From Chloroflexota bacterium (GTDB lineage Bacteria > Chloroflexota > Dehalococcoidia > Lucifugimonadales > JADFKI01): DNA of 24,198 nucleotides. Shown here in pieces: positions 22,032 to 24,198 of the stretch. The notes under the pieces were generated by a model. The model ran no database searches. It saw only the letters and a program-made list of their open reading frames with translations, and was not told the DNA's origin. A program made the position numbers and the translations under genes. The stretch is from positions 1 to 24,198 of the forward strand of contig JADFKI010000019.1 in NCBI GenBank assembly GCA_022565015.1, given 5' to 3'. How positions within the stretch are numbered: position 1 is the stretch's first letter; each line of letters starts with the position of its first letter.

Positions 22032-24198
22032 TTGAAGAACCGTATTGGGTCCGCCCTAGCTCTCATCCTGATCTTAATGGCACTGGCGGCGGTGGCGTGC
22101 GCGCCTGCACCGGCCAGCCCGCCTCAGACGCTGCCGAACGATACCGTAGGCCCCACATCCCAGCCGACGCCAGGCGCCGCGCCAGAGCCGAATCTCGTCG
22201 TCGTGGCGGCGCCCATAGAGAGCGTCGAAGTCATTATCGCCGAGTCGTTTCCGCCCCAGTACTTCCTTAAAGTCAAGTCCGGGCTGCCAAATGGCTGCGT
22301 CAGGTTCAATGAATACGTCGTGAACCGTAGCGACGCCGAGATCGACGTGAAGGTGACCAACCTCGAACCCGCCGACAAAAACGTTATCTGCACCATGGTA
22401 TACGGCACCGTGAACAGCAACATCGTCCTGGGGACCGACTTCGAGGGCGGAAGAGAATACACGGTGAGAGTAAACGACGTCGTCGAGACTTTCACGGCGC
22501 AAGGCGGAGAGACCTCGGCGGAGATCGACGAGACGGCAATCGAGCCCGCTCCAATAGAAAGCGTAGCCATCCTGCTGGACAGGGGGCCGGAGCTCGTCGT
22601 GGTATCGGGCCTCCCCAACAGCTGCTACGAGCTCAGCGACCACGCCCTCACGCGTCAGGGTGATACCTTCATTCTGGACGTGAATAACGTGCGCCCCGCC
22701 GATGAGAGCATAATGTGCGCCGAGATTTACAGGACCGTCGATACCAGGATTGCCATTCAAGGCCAGATCGAGCCTTGCAAGGTCTACGAGGTGCTGGCTA
22801 ACGACAAGCCCATGTCAATACAGGCCATCGCGCCCAACGTCTTTTGCGCGGCGCCTGACGAAAATACCGGTCTCACACCCACACCGGGCCCGTCCGTCGG
22901 TCAGAAAATACCTGACTACGAGACGGTCGAGGTGTTGGCTCCAATAGAAAAACTCGAAATCGACGTACGAGAGGGAGAGTATCTCGCATTGGTCACGTCG
23001 GGGCTTCCCGGAGGCTGCGCCAGATTCCACGAATCGGGCGTCGCCCTGGATGGAAATCTCATCAGCATAAAGATAACGAACCTGATGCCGTCCCCCAACG
23101 AGCCCGTACCCTGCACGCGTATATACGGTGTGATGCCCCACGAGATTTCGCTGGGGACAGATCTTGAGGAGGGCGCCACGTACACAGTAGTCGTCAACGA
23201 GAGCACGACCGAGACGTTCACCGTCGCAGCGGGCGGCTCCTTGGGTGGCCTATCAACGCCGACGCCGACGCCTCCCAGCAGCCCCGAATTACCCCCTTAT
23301 GATACAGTCGAGGTCCCGGCCCCCATCGACAGCCTTAAGATCGAAGAGCTCAACGGCGAATACTTTGCACTGATTAACTCAGGGCTTCCCAGCGGCTGCG
23401 CGAGCTTCCACGAGTCGGATATCACAGTGGACGGGACCCTCATCAGTATCAAGATCACGAACCTGCAGCCTGCGCCGGGGCAGCTGGTCGCCTGCACGGC
23501 GATCTACGGGACCAAGTCTCACAGGATACCCCTTGGACGCGATCTGCAAGAAGGCGTTACGTATAAGGTAGTCGTCAACGACAGCGCTATGGAGACGTTC
23601 ACTGTAAGCGCGAAAGTCTCCACTGGCGGGTCCGATGCCGGAGATGTCATTGGTTCCGGACAGACGGTCGATGTTAGGTATGGCACGACCCTGTACCTGG
23701 ACCACCTTGGGCTAGAATTTCACTTTGCAGACGTGCTGGAAGACTCCCGTTGCCCGGCCAACGCGCTCTGCATCTGGGCCGGGCAGGCCAGGGTGCTTAT
23801 CGGCGTCACCGCTCAGGGCGAGGACCTCGGACAGCACGAGCTCAGGCTCGAAGGCGGTTCCGACTCCTCCGGCGACGTCACAATAGGTGCTTTCGAGTTA
23901 CGACTGGTGGCACTTGACCCGTATCCCGGAACGGCGGATGGCGGAATCCAAAGGGATGAATACACCGCGTCCCTGCTGGTAACGGCCGAAGAGACGTCCA
24001 GCTCGGGTTCAATAGACGACTTCGAGATCATACTCACAGCCGAGCCGGTCGAAGGCCAGCTTCTCACCATGCGGTTCACCGCCGAGCTGATAGGCGGGGC
24101 GGACAACAGCAAGGAGCTCTATTGCACCGGCACGACCTGGGAATTCGGCGACGGCATGGGAATTGCCATGATGCCTTCGTGCATCCAGTGGACTCCGG
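22032..24198 (+). CDS. Large lipoprotein with four Cys-containing repeats, 3' end outside the window
   Basis: A frame of 722 codons open at the right edge. TTG 22032 has GAGAGG six bases upstream and begins a lipoprotein signal with lipobox AVAC (Cys23), then a Pro/Thr tether. Four related units follow, at about residues 60-158, 173-262, 303-402 and 430-527. Each starts A-P-I-(E/D)-(S/K), has S-G-L-P-x-(G/S)-C near residue 30, a (V/I)-x-N-(L/V)-x-P segment, C-T/A-x-(I/V)-Y about 30 residues later, and (in all but unit 2) ends in V-V-N-(D/E)...ETFTV. Two conserved Cys per unit suggest a disulfide. Units 1, 3 and 4 are closest; unit 2 is divergent. A further domain (about 545-655) has DSRCPANALCIWAGQARV, seen in other bacterial lipoproteins, then an incomplete domain with EFGDG. 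Function unknown; secreted or surface-bound. Confidence 0.87.
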   Translation, partial: MKNRIGSALALILILMALAAVACAPAPASPPQTLPNDTVGPTSQPTPGAAPEPNLVVVAAPIESVEVIIAESFPPQYFLKVKSGLPNGCVRFNEYVVNRSDAEIDVKVTNLEPADKNVICTMVYGTVNSNIVLGTDFEGGREYTVRVNDVVETFTAQGGETSAEIDETAIEPAPIESVAILLDRGPELVVVSGLPNSCYELSDHALTRQGDTFILDVNNVRPADESIMCAEIYRTVDTRIAIQGQIEPCKVYEVLANDKPMSIQAIAPNVFCAAPDENTGLTPTPGPSVGQKIPDYETVEVLAPIEKLEIDVREGEYLALVTSGLPGGCARFHESGVALDGNLISIKITNLMPSPNEPVPCTRIYGVMPHEISLGTDLEEGATYTVVVNESTTETFTVAAGGSLGGLSTPTPTPPSSPELPPYDTVEVPAPIDSLKIEELNGEYFALINSGLPSGCASFHESDITVDGTLISIKITNLQPAPGQLVACTAIYGTKSHRIPLGRDLQEGVTYKVVVNDSAMETFTVSAKVSTGGSDAGDVIGSGQTVDVRYGTTLYLDHLGLEFHFADVLEDSRCPANALCIWAGQARVLIGVTAQGEDLGQHELRLEGGSDSSGDVTIGAFELRLVALDPYPGTADGGIQRDEYTASLLVTAEETSSSGSIDDFEIILTAEPVEGQLLTMRFTAELIGGADNSKELYCTGTTWEFGDGMGIAMMPSCIQWTP

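Noticed and set aside
22074..22760. 228-codon minus-strand frame opposite the terminal lipoprotein
   Set aside because: The plus-strand frame has a lipoprotein signal, a ribosome-binding site and repeated domains over 722 codons; the minus frame is its shadow.

Overview
The window (about 24 kb, moderately GC-rich, densely coded) looks like a chromosomal segment of an uncultured bacterium. It most resembles Chloroflexota of the Dehalococcoidia/SAR202 kind. This is inferred from the mix of genes: a peptide-transporter binding lipoprotein with a long Ala/Pro linker, a MoxR-DUF58-transglutaminase cluster, a short FmdA-type amidohydrolase, a NIPSNAP protein and several large surface lipoproteins. 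No rRNA, tRNA, CRISPR array, transposase or phage gene was seen.

Layout. (1) 80-1264, minus: a tightly overlapping three-gene operon encoding a DUF3467 protein, a DUF5678-like protein and a retropepsin-like aspartic protease, with its own promoter. (2) 1496-3037, minus: a YifB/ComM-type AAA+ ATPase with a very good sigma70-type promoter about 270 bases upstream. (3) 3415-8085, minus: the classic moxR, DUF58, transmembrane transglutaminase operon. The transglutaminase has Ser where the catalytic Cys is expected. (4) 8480-9172, plus: a SAM methyltransferase, followed by a roughly 200-base nested palindromic repeat element. (5) 9826-13926, plus: peptide ABC transporter binding lipoprotein and two permeases; its two ATPases lie further on (16893-18917) on the minus strand. 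Between the two halves sit a small lipoprotein with a cupredoxin-like tail (14094-14639, plus) and a 14-repeat beta-propeller lipoprotein (14733-16664, minus). (6) 19276-20181, plus: an acetamidase/formamidase-family enzyme. (7) 20268-21102, minus: an A/T-richer two-gene Panacea-type (DUF4065) toxin-antitoxin module. (8) 21477-21797, minus: a NIPSNAP protein flanked on both sides by G-quadruplex-type G/C runs. (9) 22032 to the right edge, plus: a long lipoprotein open at its 3' end, with four copies of a cysteine-containing unit of about 100 residues.

How the genes work together. The binding protein, two permeases and two ATPases together make one complete Dpp/Opp-type importer, although they are transcribed as two convergent units; the amidase transcribed away from the ATPases may act on imported amides (inference). 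MoxR, DUF58 and the transglutaminase probably form one envelope-associated module. Four lipoproteins show strong investment in the cell surface. The most unusual items are the DUF3467-DUF5678-retropepsin operon, the Panacea module with a small RelE/ParE-like partner, the four-repeat lipoprotein, the Cys-to-Ser transglutaminase and the nested palindrome.
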